Shown here: positions 26,763 through 35,445 of the stretch, one piece after another
Position numbering within the stretch: position 1 is the first letter of the stretch
How the letters are laid out: every line of letters begins with the position of its first letter
DNA from: Chloroflexota bacterium
GTDB taxonomy: Bacteria; Chloroflexota; UBA11872
DNA length: 64,000 bases
Assembly: GCA_022824495.1 (NCBI GenBank)
Contig: JAJDZU010000018.1
Location: 1-64,000, forward strand
Direction of reading: 5' to 3'
Position numbers and translations under genes: made by a program
The notes under the pieces: model-generated
Database searches by the model: none
Told to the model about the DNA's origin: nothing
The model's input: the letters and a program-made list of their open reading frames with translations, nothing else

Positions 26763-27733
26763 GCGGCTTCTCCGGGATACAGGTGACAGGACACTACGCG
26801 GCCGTTCTGCGCGGTCGGCAATGGCACCTCCGAGTCGCACGGCTCAAAGGCGCTCGGGCAACGCGGATGGAACGGGCAGCCCGGTGGCACGTTGATCAGC
26901 GTCGGCGGCGCGCCCGGAATGCTGGCCAGCGCGCGTTTGGCCATAAGCGTCGGCACGCTCTCTATCAATAGCCTGGTGTAGGGATGCTGCGGATTGGTGA
27001 ACAGGTCATGCACGGGCGCCAGTTCCACCAGCTTGCCGGCGTACATCACGCCCATCCGGTCGGCAATCTGCGCCATCAGGCCCATGTCGTGTCCCACGAT
27101 CAGCACCGAGGCGCCAATCTCTTCCTGCACCGAGCGCAGCGTTTCCATCACCTGCCGCTGCACCACCACGTCCAGCGCGCTGGTGGGCTCGTCGGCGATG
27201 ATCACCGAGGGGCTTAGCGACGTGCCGATGGCGATGGCCACGCGCTGCTTCATGCCGCCGCTCAACTCGTGCGGGAACTTGCCGCCAACCTCGGCGTCCA
27301 GCCCCACACGGCCCAATTGCGCTTGAATCCGCTCGGCCAGATCGTCGCGCGTATCGCCGGGCTCGTGGGTCCGGATGCCGTCGGCCAGTTGGTCGCGGAT
27401 CCGCATTACGGGGTTAAGCGAATTCATCGCCCCTTGCGGTACCAGCGCCATCCGGTCCAGGCGAATGCGCCGCAGCCCGTCGACGTCCAACTTCATCACG
27501 TCGCCAACGCCGTCCAATAGCACCTCGCCACCGGCGATGCGTGCGGGCGGCTTGTGCAGGCGCATCAGGGCCAGCGCCATGGTGCTCTTGCCTGAGCCGG
27601 ACTCGCCGACCAGCCCCAGGCGCTCACCCGGCCGCAGGTCGAAGCTGACACCGTCAACAGCCTTCACCGTGCCCGCGTCTGTGTCGTAGTAGACCCGCAG
27701 GTCGTTGACGGATAGAACCGCGCCGTTGTTCAA
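26759..27733 (-). CDS. Opp/Dpp-type ABC transporter ATPase (OppD-like)
   Basis: 324 residues. Walker A GESGSGKST, signature LSGGMKQRV, Walker B VIIADEPTSALD and switch histidine in IVGHDMG. The oligopeptide C-terminal domain has CPFHPRCPSAFEPC. It is the first ATPase of the pair and is preceded by a short lipoprotein and the solute-binding protein on the same strand. Together these and the divergent permeases form a full importer. Confidence 0.93.
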   Translation of the reverse strand: MNNGAVLSVNDLRVYYDTDAGTVKAVDGVSFDLRPGERLGLVGESGSGKSTMALALMRLHKPPARIAGGEVLLDGVGDVMKLDVDGLRRIRLDRMALVPQGAMNSLNPVMRIRDQLADGIRTHEPGDTRDDLAERIQAQLGRVGLDAEVGGKFPHELSGGMKQRVAIAIGTSLSPSVIIADEPTSALDVVVQRQVMETLRSVQEEIGASVLIVGHDMGLMAQIADRMGVMYAGKLVELAPVHDLFTNPQHPYTRLLIESVPTLMAKRALASIPGAPPTLINVPPGCPFHPRCPSAFEPCDSEVPLPTAQNGRVVSCHLYPGEAA

Positions 27734-27791
27734 CGGTGGCGTCCCGGAAGTGGCATCAGGTCAGGCACGCGCGCCCGCCGCCACGGCCGTA

Positions 27792-28043
27792 TCAGGATTG
27801 CTGCTGCCCGGGGATGGGCTGCGGAGTAGGCGTTGGGTAGCTGGGGTTGCGGCCGCCGGCGCGGAAGAAGTCGAGGGTTGGCGTCTTGGTGGGCTCCGTC
27901 GTCGATCCCGATGTGTCCGATGACCCCGTCGAGTCCCCGGATTCGTTCGAGGCGCTTGGTGAAGGTCCGCAGGCAACGCCGACAACTCCCGCGACCAGTA
28001 TCGCCGCCAGCATCCGGCGGCGGGTAAACGTGCTGCGTGTCAT
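27792..28043 (-). CDS. Short lipoprotein in the ABC transporter operon
   Basis: 83 residues: an arginine-rich start (TRRRMLAAILVAG) and lipobox VGVACG, then a Ser/Thr/Gly-rich tail ending with a Pro/Gln-rich segment. There is no recognisable domain. It sits between the solute-binding protein and the OppD-like ATPase. Its architecture, a Tat-like leader plus a tiny tail, resembles the mini-lipoproteins at 57437, 58982 and 59321, but it lacks their FPGA tail motif. Confidence 0.6.
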   Translation of the reverse strand: MTRSTFTRRRMLAAILVAGVVGVACGPSPSASNESGDSTGSSDTSGSTTEPTKTPTLDFFRAGGRNPSYPTPTPQPIPGQQQS

Positions 28044-28165
28044 GGGTTTGCGGCCCGCATCCTTTCCATGCGGCTGCCCACCCGCGAGACGCTATTCGCT
28101 CCACCGCGCTGTAGGCAGTCCAAAACAATTCGGACGAAGACTTCCTTGATCCGATGGTACCCGTG

Positions 28166-28197
28166 CGAGGGGCTCCCCGCAGCCGGGAAGCCCCTCG
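28166..28197. terminator. Terminator-like hairpin after solute-binding protein gene
   Basis: CGAGGGGCT at 28166 pairs with AGCCCCTCG ending at 28197, extended by three more pairs after one mismatch, around a short loop. It lies 16 bases past the stop of the minus-strand solute-binding protein gene. A partial terminator here could lower expression of the downstream ATPases relative to the binding protein, as is common in ABC operons. No T-run. Confidence 0.6.
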
Positions 28198-28212
28198 CCG
28201 ATCAGGTCTTTG

Positions 28213-30222
28213 CTACTGCGTGGGCTCGATCGTCAGGATGCTGTGGTAGAAGTTGCCCCACCACTGCGAAGGCGCCTGGTAGTCGTTCGCGATGTCGGGC
28301 CAGTTGCTCCAGTACGTGTAGTTGTTGGGTGTCAACAAGGCCGTCTGGACCAACGACACGATCGGCATCTCGCGGAGGATGATCTCCATCGAGTCGTAGA
28401 ACAGGCTCTTCATCTCCGGGTCGCTGGTGGTCAATCCGGCCATGGCATCCACGATGGCGTCGAACTCAGCGTTCTCGAAGCGCGACCGCTGTCCGGTTGC
28501 AACCTCGCCGATGGGCGCCGAGTGGCTGCTGTGTAGCAGCCGCCAGGTACCCCATGGGTCGGCCACGTTGACCGTGTTGCCACCCACCAGTTGCATGTTG
28601 GTCAGGATGTCGCCGCGGGCGATGCCGTCGAAGAAGGCGCCCGCCTCGGTGATCTTGAACGTCGAGTCGAAGCCGGCCACGCGCAACTGATCCGCCAGGA
28701 TCGGCGCGACGCGCTGCTGGTCTTCCTCTCCACCGCGCACGTGGATTTCCATCACCACCGTGTTGCCGTCGCCGTCGGCCCAGAGACCGTCGGAGTTCTT
28801 CGAGTAGCCCGCGGCCTCCATGCGTTCAGCGCTCTTCTCGAGGTTGAACTCCTTGGCCGGATACTTCTCAAAGAGGTCGGCGGCGTGCTGGTAGAAAACG
28901 TCCATGGCCGGCGTGTGCGGGAAGAACACGTCGGTGACGGTGGTAATCCCTTCGTAGGCGAACTCCACGATCTTCTCGCGGTCGACCGCGTACGAGATCG
29001 CCCAGCGCACGTCCACGTTGTCAAACGGCGGGGCCTTGAGGTTGAAAGCCAGGTGCCGCGGCGCCGGGTCGAAGTAGGCGTATGGCAGGTCGGGGAACCA
29101 GGCCCTGATGTTGGAGTTCTCCTGGTTGACCTGCTCGTAGACGCTGCGCGGCATGTGCCAGAAGGTGTCCTGCTCGTTGGCAATGGCCTTGGCGGCACGC
29201 TTCTCGGCGTTCTCCACCCCAACGAAGATCACCCGCTCGGGCTTCGGCAGGGCCAGCGGCGTCTGGCGGTCCACCCCACCAATGGCCGGCGCGGCCTTGG
29301 CGCCCCACCAGTTGTCGTTGCGGTCCCAGACCGTCTCGAGCTCCGTGGTGGAGGTCAGCGTGTAGGGACCGGTAAAGACAGGCCAGCCCTTGTCCGGGTC
29401 GTAGTTGGTAAAGGTGGCCGGGTCCTGACCCTCCCAGATGTGCTTGGGAACGATGTAGACCGACCAGTAGAGGGTCGCGAACATCTGCGACATGAACCGC
29501 GGATTGGGCTTGTTGAACTCGATGTGCACGGTCATGTCGTCGTCGGCATGGGCCGACTTGACCCACTCTTGAACGTCCACGGCCCAGCGCAGGTCGGCGG
29601 TGCCTTCGCGCAGCAAGTTCAGGGTGAACACGATGTCGTGAGCCGTGAACGGCATGCCGTCCGACCACTCCACGCCTTCGCGCACGCTCATCGTGACGCC
29701 GTTGAAGCCTTCGTCGTACTCGAACCCGTCGATCTGCCAGAGCTCTTCCTGGCCGGTCTGCAGGTTGATGTAGATCACGGATTCGATCGCCAACTGCTGC
29801 GATCCCGTGTGCATCGTCATGCTGTTGCTGAACGGGTTGAACACCTCGGGGTTGGCGTTGCGGCCTGAGATGTTCTCGGCGATTACCGTCCGGTTACGCG
29901 GCACGTTTTCGCGCGGACCAGTCGCCCCCATCATTTCCTTCATGGCCTCGGGGGTCGGCTCAGGCGTCGCGGCCGGCGTGGGAGCGCGGGTCGCTGCCGG
30001 GGCCGCCGTTGGGGCGGCCGTCGGGGCCGCGGTGGCCTCAGGCGTTGGTTCCGGCGTTGGCTCTGGCGTGGCTTCCGCCATGGCCGTCGCGGCCGGCGTT
30101 GGCGTCGGTGCTGGTTCTTCGTCTTCGCCGCAGGCGGCAAGCAGTACAGCCGTCCCGGCCGCTGCGCCGCTGCCCATCAGCTGCAATATCCGTCGTCGAC
30201 TCAGCCTGTCGATAGGACTCAT
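28213..30222 (-). CDS. Family-5 extracellular solute-binding lipoprotein (Opp/Dpp type)
   Basis: 669 residues from the ATG at 30222, which has GGAGGAAGGG upstream; the longer open frame adds 28 unsupported residues. A twin-arginine-like leader (SRRRILQLMGSGAAAG) ends in lipobox LLAACG. A Pro/Thr/Glu/Ala linker of roughly 70 residues follows, then a complete SBP_bac_5 domain: EWSDGMPFTAHDIVFTL, GPYTL, NDNWWG, RWAISYAVDREKI and a late ANDYQAP. Family members bind peptides, but many bind oligosaccharides, which fits the carbohydrate neighbours. Likely tethered to the membrane and exported folded through Tat. Confidence 0.92.
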   Translation of the reverse strand: MSPIDRLSRRRILQLMGSGAAAGTAVLLAACGEDEEPAPTPTPAATAMAEATPEPTPEPTPEATAAPTAAPTAAPAATRAPTPAATPEPTPEAMKEMMGATGPRENVPRNRTVIAENISGRNANPEVFNPFSNSMTMHTGSQQLAIESVIYINLQTGQEELWQIDGFEYDEGFNGVTMSVREGVEWSDGMPFTAHDIVFTLNLLREGTADLRWAVDVQEWVKSAHADDDMTVHIEFNKPNPRFMSQMFATLYWSVYIVPKHIWEGQDPATFTNYDPDKGWPVFTGPYTLTSTTELETVWDRNDNWWGAKAAPAIGGVDRQTPLALPKPERVIFVGVENAEKRAAKAIANEQDTFWHMPRSVYEQVNQENSNIRAWFPDLPYAYFDPAPRHLAFNLKAPPFDNVDVRWAISYAVDREKIVEFAYEGITTVTDVFFPHTPAMDVFYQHAADLFEKYPAKEFNLEKSAERMEAAGYSKNSDGLWADGDGNTVVMEIHVRGGEEDQQRVAPILADQLRVAGFDSTFKITEAGAFFDGIARGDILTNMQLVGGNTVNVADPWGTWRLLHSSHSAPIGEVATGQRSRFENAEFDAIVDAMAGLTTSDPEMKSLFYDSMEIILREMPIVSLVQTALLTPNNYTYWSNWPDIANDYQAPSQWWGNFYHSILTIEPTQ

Positions 30223-30274
30223 TTGCCCTTCCTCCCCGACTATTCGCCGACAATTGGTCCGGCGACAGCACATT

Positions 30275-30306
30275 TGCATAGTCTGCGTCGGCCTTTCGAG
30301 TGTCAA
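30275..30306 (-). promoter_or_regulatory. Candidate promoter of the solute-binding protein operon
   Basis: On the minus strand a perfect TTGACA (30301-30306) is followed by TATGCA (30275-30280) at 20 bp, or by GACTAT (30278-30283) at 17 bp. It lies 50-80 bases upstream of the solute-binding protein start. The -35 is strong and the -10 poor. Confidence 0.4.
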
Positions 30307-30371
30307 GTCCTAAGAGGCCGAATTCTCAGGATTCGCACGATGTTGATTGTCGGCCCTTGGCCTACCGCAAG

Positions 30372-30401
30372 TGGACCGGCTGACGGCTCGCTCCCTATAC
30401 T
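30372..30401 (+). promoter_or_regulatory. Candidate promoter of the permease operon
   Basis: TGGACC (30372-30377) and TATACT (30396-30401) are spaced 18 bp and lie about 115 bases before the first permease start. Together with the oppositely oriented element near 30300 they make this 293-bp gap a divergent promoter region for the importer. Confidence 0.4.
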
Positions 30402-30515
30402 CAAAGGAGATTCGTCGCCGAATTGCCCGGTTTCCAACAGGTCCGGCGAGCACTGCCCCCTCGGCTGCTCGACGGCCGGCCGGGTCGCGGACGGTCGTGC
30501 CAGGAGGCTGTGCCT

Positions 30516-31517
30516 GTGTCGCTGGGCTACCTGCTCCGGCGGGTGGGCATGTTCCTGCTGGTCGTGTGGGTCGCGGCCTCGATCAACTTCGTCATCCCGC
30601 GCCTGGCGCGCGGCGACCCCATCCAGGCCCAGTTCGCGCAGCTCGAGACGCTGGGCATCCGTACCTCGGGCATGGACCAGGTAGTCGCGGCCTACAAGAA
30701 ACGGCTGGGCCTGGACCGGCCGATGGTGGAGCAGTACTTCTCCTATCTGTGGAACGTGGCGCGCTTCGACTTCGGACCCTCGATCTCGTATTTCCCGGCC
30801 GATATCGGACGGCTCATCGCCCAGCGGCTGCCCTGGACGATTGGGCTGCTTACCGCCTCCACCGTGATTGCGTTCGTTGTCGGAAACCTGTTGGGCGCGT
30901 TGCTCGGCTGGCCGGGATCTTCACGCTGGGTGAAATGGCTTGTACCCATTTTGATGCCGTTGTCCGCTATTCCGTATTACCTGCTCGGGCTGATTCTCAT
31001 ATTCACGTTTGCGTTCACTCTGAATCTGTTCCCGCTGGGAAGCGCCTATAGCACCGGGGCCAAGATTGAACTGGCCCCGGAATTCGCCTTTGACGTCCTC
31101 TACCACAGCATCTTGCCCGCGCTTTCCATCGTTCTGTCGGTCACCGGGTTCTGGATGTTGGGTATGCGCGGAATGATGGTCACCAACATGGGCGAGGACT
31201 ACATGATCATGGCCGAGGCCAAGGGTCTCTCGCCCCTGCGAATTTTCCTGCGCTATGCCATGCGCAACGCCATGCTGCCCCAGGTCACCGGTTTGGCTCT
31301 CACCTTCGGCGGCATCATTGCCGGCTCGGTGCTGGTTGAAGTGATCTTCGACTATCCCGGGATGGGCTGGATTCTCTGGCGCGCCATCCGCAACACCGAC
31401 TATTTCCTGATCCAGGGCATCGTGTTTGTGCTGGTGGTCTCGGTGGCGCTGGCCATGCTGGTTCTGGACCTGATTTACCCGTTCGTAGACCGCCGGATCG
31501 TCTATGTCCGCCGCTAA
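30516..31517 (+). CDS. Opp/Dpp-type ABC transporter permease (OppB-like)
   Basis: 333 residues from the GTG at 30516, with AGGAGG eight bases upstream. Six hydrophobic segments. The N-terminal LLRRVGMFLLVVWVAASINF is typical of DppB/OppB. The EAA coupling-helix motif is in MAEAKGLSPLRIFLRYAMRN, and the C-terminal DYPGMGWILWRAI is the usual family end. It overlaps the second permease gene by 14 bases. Confidence 0.92.
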   Translation: MSLGYLLRRVGMFLLVVWVAASINFVIPRLARGDPIQAQFAQLETLGIRTSGMDQVVAAYKKRLGLDRPMVEQYFSYLWNVARFDFGPSISYFPADIGRLIAQRLPWTIGLLTASTVIAFVVGNLLGALLGWPGSSRWVKWLVPILMPLSAIPYYLLGLILIFTFAFTLNLFPLGSAYSTGAKIELAPEFAFDVLYHSILPALSIVLSVTGFWMLGMRGMMVTNMGEDYMIMAEAKGLSPLRIFLRYAMRNAMLPQVTGLALTFGGIIAGSVLVEVIFDYPGMGWILWRAIRNTDYFLIQGIVFVLVVSVALAMLVLDLIYPFVDRRIVYVRR

Positions 31518-32412
31518 CGCCGCCCCCGCGACGACCGAGTCGCGCTCGCCCGAAACCTGGAGCCGCCGCCGCGAGTGGATCTCCTATGGCCGCCGCAACC
31601 CCACGCTGGTTGCCGGGCTGACCATCATCACGGTGATCGTAGTCTTCGGCCTGCTGGCGCCCTTCATCATCGACCAGGACGCTACCCGCACCACGGCCTT
31701 CTCCAAGGACCTCTCGCCCAGCCTGGATCACCCGCTGGGCACCGATAGCTTCGGGCGCGACATGCTGGCGCTGATTGTCGTGGGAACGCCGCAGACGGTG
31801 AAGATTGGCCTGATCGCCGGATTCATGGCCCTCATCATCGGTTCGGCCCTGGGCTTTATTCAGGGTTTCTACCGCGGCCCGATCGGAACTTCCGTGCGCG
31901 GAATTACTGACATCACCCTCACCATTCCGGCCCTGCTCATCCTCATCACCGTCGCCAGCCAGGTCCGGCAGGTCACCGTCGAGTCGATGGCCATCATCAT
32001 CGCCTTGCTGGCCTGGCCCGGTACCACCCGCGCCATCGGCTCCCAGGTCCTCAGCATGCGCGAACGTGCCTTTGTGCCCATCGCCCGATTCAACGGCATG
32101 TCCGGGCCGGAGATCATCTTCAAGGAATTGATGCCCAACATGCTGCCCTACCTGGGCGCCAGCTTCGTTGCCGCCGTCTCCACGGCCATCCTCTTCGCCA
32201 TCGGCCTGGAAGTCCTGGGCCTCGGCCCCCAGACCACCAACACCCTGGGCATGACGATCTACTGGTCCCAACTGCACTCCGCCGTGATTCGCGGCCTCTG
32301 GTGGTGGTGGCTGTCGCCCATGGTGGTGATCGTCCTCTTGTTCATTGGGCTGTTTCTCATCAGCCATGGACTGGACGAACTGGCCAATCCACGGCTGCGG
32401 CGGAGGGTGTAG
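31504..32412 (+). CDS. Opp/Dpp-type ABC transporter permease (OppC-like)
   Basis: 302 residues, start overlapping the OppB-like gene. Contains the OppC signature HPLGTDSFGRDMLALIVVGT, the EAA-like loop ARFNGMSGPEIIFKELMPN and a last hydrophobic helix in MVVIVLLFIGLFLISHGLDE. It completes the importer: binding protein and ATPases on the minus strand, permeases on the plus strand. The residue between Ala and Gly of the EAA loop is RFN rather than the common RAIG. Confidence 0.92.
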   Translation: MSAANAAPATTESRSPETWSRRREWISYGRRNPTLVAGLTIITVIVVFGLLAPFIIDQDATRTTAFSKDLSPSLDHPLGTDSFGRDMLALIVVGTPQTVKIGLIAGFMALIIGSALGFIQGFYRGPIGTSVRGITDITLTIPALLILITVASQVRQVTVESMAIIIALLAWPGTTRAIGSQVLSMRERAFVPIARFNGMSGPEIIFKELMPNMLPYLGASFVAAVSTAILFAIGLEVLGLGPQTTNTLGMTIYWSQLHSAVIRGLWWWWLSPMVVIVLLFIGLFLISHGLDELANPRLRRRV

Positions 32413-32483
32413 CCGGGTCGGCGACGCTCAGTCGGCTGGTCGCTGACGCGGACGCTGCCTAGCTCGGAGATTCAGCGGCCGTC

Positions 32484-33485
32484 TCAATAGCCCACGGCAA
32501 CTTCGCGCCCAGTCCGCGCCGATTTCCAACACGCCTCGTTGACTCGCAATACGTCCAGCCCACCCTCGCCGCCGGAGCGGACCTGGTCCCGCCCCAGGAT
32601 TGCGTTCACGAAGTTGTGGTCGGGGCTGGACTGGGCCGGCAACTCGCCGATCTCCACGAGTTCCTGCTTCGCGTCGTAGTGCCGCAACTCGTCCACTGAG
32701 TTGTACTCGACGCCCCGCACCAGCAGCGTGCCCTCGCTGCCGTAGAAGCCCATGTCCTCCGCCGCCGCCGCCGCCGCGTTGCCCACGTGCGCAATGCTGC
32801 CGATGGCCCCGTTTTCGAAGCGCGCGCTGATGGTCATGTCCACGTCCACGTCCAGGTCGTAGCGGTTCTCGTGCGCCATCACCGCGCTGATCCGCAGCCC
32901 GGTGGCGTACATCACGTAGTCCATCAGGTGGCTGCCCCAGTCGATCAGCTGCCCGCCCCCCGATAGCTCCGGATCCTGCCGCCACTGTCCCCGCTGCTCC
33001 CAGTACCAGCCGTGATGCTGCAAGCCGGTTACGAATTGGATGCGGCCAATGGCCCCCGCCTGGATCTGCTGCCGGATGTAGCGATGGGCCGGCGAGTAGC
33101 GCCGCTGGTACGACACCATCAGGATCGTCCCTGCGCGCTCGCGGCGCCGCAGCGCCTCCTCGCCTTCCGCCACCGTGCAGGTCAGCGGTTTCTCGGTCAT
33201 CACGTGGCAGCCGGCGTCAAGTGAGTCCACGATCTGCTCGAAGTGCAGCGCGTGCGGGGAGCCTATTTCGACGGCGCTTGGCTTTGCTTCGCGCAATAGC
33301 TCCTGGTGCGACGCGAACTCGGGCACGCCTTGCAGCCCCGGATTCCGCTCTTTCATCCGTGCAATCGAGGCTGCGCTCGGATCGGCCAGCCCCACGACTT
33401 CCACGTCGTCGATATCCAGCAGCCGGGGAATGTGAGTTGACATAAAGTTGCCACATCCGATGATCCCCATCCGAATCGCCGCCAT
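32484..33485 (-). CDS. Gfo/Idh/MocA-family oxidoreductase
   Basis: 333 residues. Rossmann loop MGIIGCGNFMSTHIP, EKP in VMTEKPLTCT, and the catalytic-type segment GGQLIDWGSHLMDYVMYATG with Asp and His. It begins 69 bases downstream of the racemase-family dehydratase gene on the same strand, so the two probably act in one pathway: oxidation of a sugar or sugar acid and dehydration of an aldonate. Confidence 0.88.
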   Translation of the reverse strand: MAAIRMGIIGCGNFMSTHIPRLLDIDDVEVVGLADPSAASIARMKERNPGLQGVPEFASHQELLREAKPSAVEIGSPHALHFEQIVDSLDAGCHVMTEKPLTCTVAEGEEALRRRERAGTILMVSYQRRYSPAHRYIRQQIQAGAIGRIQFVTGLQHHGWYWEQRGQWRQDPELSGGGQLIDWGSHLMDYVMYATGLRISAVMAHENRYDLDVDVDMTISARFENGAIGSIAHVGNAAAAAAEDMGFYGSEGTLLVRGVEYNSVDELRHYDAKQELVEIGELPAQSSPDHNFVNAILGRDQVRSGGEGGLDVLRVNEACWKSARTGREVAVGY

Positions 33486-33554
33486 GCTGGTCCTCCCGCT
33501 GCGCGGTGCTCGCTGGTCGCCCCTCGGATGGATCGGTGCCGCCGTGCTCCGCTG

Positions 33555-34718
33555 CTACTGGCTGTCGATCCCGCCCGCAAACGTATACGGCCTACCCATC
33601 GACTGCTCCCGCCAGCGTTCCGGTTCCACCGGTCGCGGCGGATGCGCGGCAATGAAGTCCTCGTCCGGCTCCACGCCCAGCCCGGGCCCCGTCGGCAGGT
33701 CGTAATGCCCGTCCACGATCCGCACCGGCTCTTTCAGCAGCCCCTCGATCCCGAAGTTGCCGCTCTCCTGGATCAGGAAGTTGGGTGTGGACGCGTCCAC
33801 CTGCGCCGAGGCCACGAAGTTCAGCGGGCTGAACGGGTTATGCGGCGCCACGGCGATACCGTAAGCCTCCGCCATGCTGGCGATCTTGCGCAGCTCCGAG
33901 ATGCCGCCCGAATGCCCGATGTCCGGCTGCGCATAGGCCACGGCCTCGCGCTCGAATAGCTCGCGAAACCCCCAGCGCGTGTACAGCCGTTCGCCGGTGG
34001 CAAGCGGCACCGTGGTTTCCTGCGAGAGCTTTTCCATCGCCTTCGTGTACTCCGGCCCGCACGGCTCCTCCAGGAACATCGGCTTGAACTCGCCGATGCC
34101 CTCCGCCAGCTTGCGGATCATCGCCAAGTTCAGCCGGCCGTGGGTCTCCACCATGATGTCCACGTCCGGTCCCACCGCCGCCCGCACGGCCCCGACCCTG
34201 GCGATGGCCTCTTCGAACTGCGCCGGCGACAGGTAATACCCGGCCGTCGACAGCGGGTCGAACTTCATCGCCGTCCAGCCGTCGGCCACGGCATCTTGGG
34301 CGCTCTGCACCAACTCGTCCGTGCTCGCCCCGCCGATCCCCCGGTAACAGCGCAGCCGCGTCCGGATCGGTCCGCCCAGCATTTCGTAGATGGGGAGTCC
34401 GGCCGCCTGGGCCTTGATGTCCCACAGCGCGATGTCGATGCCGCTCATGGCCGACATGTAGACCACGCCGCCGCGCACGTTGTGCCACATGTAGTACATG
34501 CTGGACCAGATCTGTTCGACCCGCCGCGCGTCGCGACCCAGCAGGTAGTCGCCGATGGTCTCCACCGCGCCGGCCACGGCCCCGGGCATCAGCGAACACT
34601 CGCCGTACCCCACCAACCCGTTCTCGGTCTCGATCCTGACGTAGCAGTAGTTGAAGGACCCCCGGCCGTAGTAGACCTCGGGATTGAACGTGAGCGGGGT
34701 AACCGATTGGATCTTCAC
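33555..34718 (-). CDS. Mandelate racemase/muconate lactonizing enzyme-family dehydratase
   Basis: 387 residues, normal length for the enolase superfamily. The N-terminal capping domain ends near YEMLGGP. The barrel shows MKFDPL (catalytic-side lysine), the acidic ligands in IMVETHGRLN, FLEEPCGPE and ATGERLY, and the late QPDIGHSGGISELRKI with the catalytic-type histidine in VAPHNP. The pattern is closest to the galactonate/gluconate-type dehydratases. The precise sugar acid cannot be told by eye. Operon partner of the Gfo/Idh/MocA gene. Confidence 0.87.
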   Translation of the reverse strand: MKIQSVTPLTFNPEVYYGRGSFNYCYVRIETENGLVGYGECSLMPGAVAGAVETIGDYLLGRDARRVEQIWSSMYYMWHNVRGGVVYMSAMSGIDIALWDIKAQAAGLPIYEMLGGPIRTRLRCYRGIGGASTDELVQSAQDAVADGWTAMKFDPLSTAGYYLSPAQFEEAIARVGAVRAAVGPDVDIMVETHGRLNLAMIRKLAEGIGEFKPMFLEEPCGPEYTKAMEKLSQETTVPLATGERLYTRWGFRELFEREAVAYAQPDIGHSGGISELRKIASMAEAYGIAVAPHNPFSPLNFVASAQVDASTPNFLIQESGNFGIEGLLKEPVRIVDGHYDLPTGPGLGVEPDEDFIAAHPPRPVEPERWREQSMGRPYTFAGGIDSQ

Positions 34719-34837
34719 GGGCGCGCTCGATTCATCGGCGGCCCACCGGCTGCAGACCCGAGGGCCGCATAGGCCGCGGGTATCCGCCCAGCCTATACCG
34801 CCCGTTCAACGTGGTCAGCCAGCGTAGAGTTTCAACG

Positions 34838-35401
34838 CTAGGGCGCGATCCGACGCTCGAACTGCTCCAGCCACGCGTCGACGGCGCGCTGGCTGCCCAA
34901 CCGCACGACCTCCGTCCCGCGCGCTCCGGCCTCTTCCACGAGCCCGCTGTACGTCCGGTGCCGCCGCCGAAACACCCGCAGGTTCCAGAGCACCAGCCCG
35001 TCCCAGGTCAATAGCGCATTCCGAACCGTTTCCCGCTGCACGCCCCAGAGCAACTCGTCGTTGCTCCGAACTCGCCGCAGCGTTCGTAGAAAAACCCGCC
35101 AGCAGGCCGTCCTCAACGGCAGATCCAGCCAGACCATCAGCTCAACCCGCGGCCAGAAGATGTCCCGCGACCGCGTGTAGTTGCCCTCCACGACCCAGGC
35201 GTCGCCGTCCGTGGCCTGCCGAACGTCGGTCAGGAACTCGTCGTCCGAAGGCATGCCCCAGTCGGGATGGTGGCGCCAGTGCAGCGCATCGAGCTCCACG
35301 TGCGGCACGTCCAGAACCGTCGCCAGGCGGCGCGCAACGGTCGTCTTGCCGGAGCCCGATAGCCCGCAGACCCACACACGCTTTGGCGGCCCGTCTGACA
35401 T
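34838..35401 (-). CDS. P-loop kinase, adenylate-kinase/FlaR-like topology-modulation type
   Basis: 187 residues. Walker A GLSGSGKTT near residue 13, a HVELDALHW segment that binds the acceptor nucleotide region in this group, VVEGNY followed by RVELMVWLDLP (Walker B-like strand), and the Arg-rich lid LRTLRRVRS. These small P-loop proteins are annotated as adenylate-kinase-like or DNA topology modulation protein FlaR, but their substrate is generally unknown. Monocistronic as far as can be seen. Confidence 0.8.
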   Translation of the reverse strand: MSDGPPKRVWVCGLSGSGKTTVARRLATVLDVPHVELDALHWRHHPDWGMPSDDEFLTDVRQATDGDAWVVEGNYTRSRDIFWPRVELMVWLDLPLRTACWRVFLRTLRRVRSNDELLWGVQRETVRNALLTWDGLVLWNLRVFRRRHRTYSGLVEEAGARGTEVVRLGSQRAVDAWLEQFERRIAP

Positions 35402-35445
35402 CGTTGCCGTGGCGGAGGGCTATCCGCCTATTCAGTACGCTCCGC

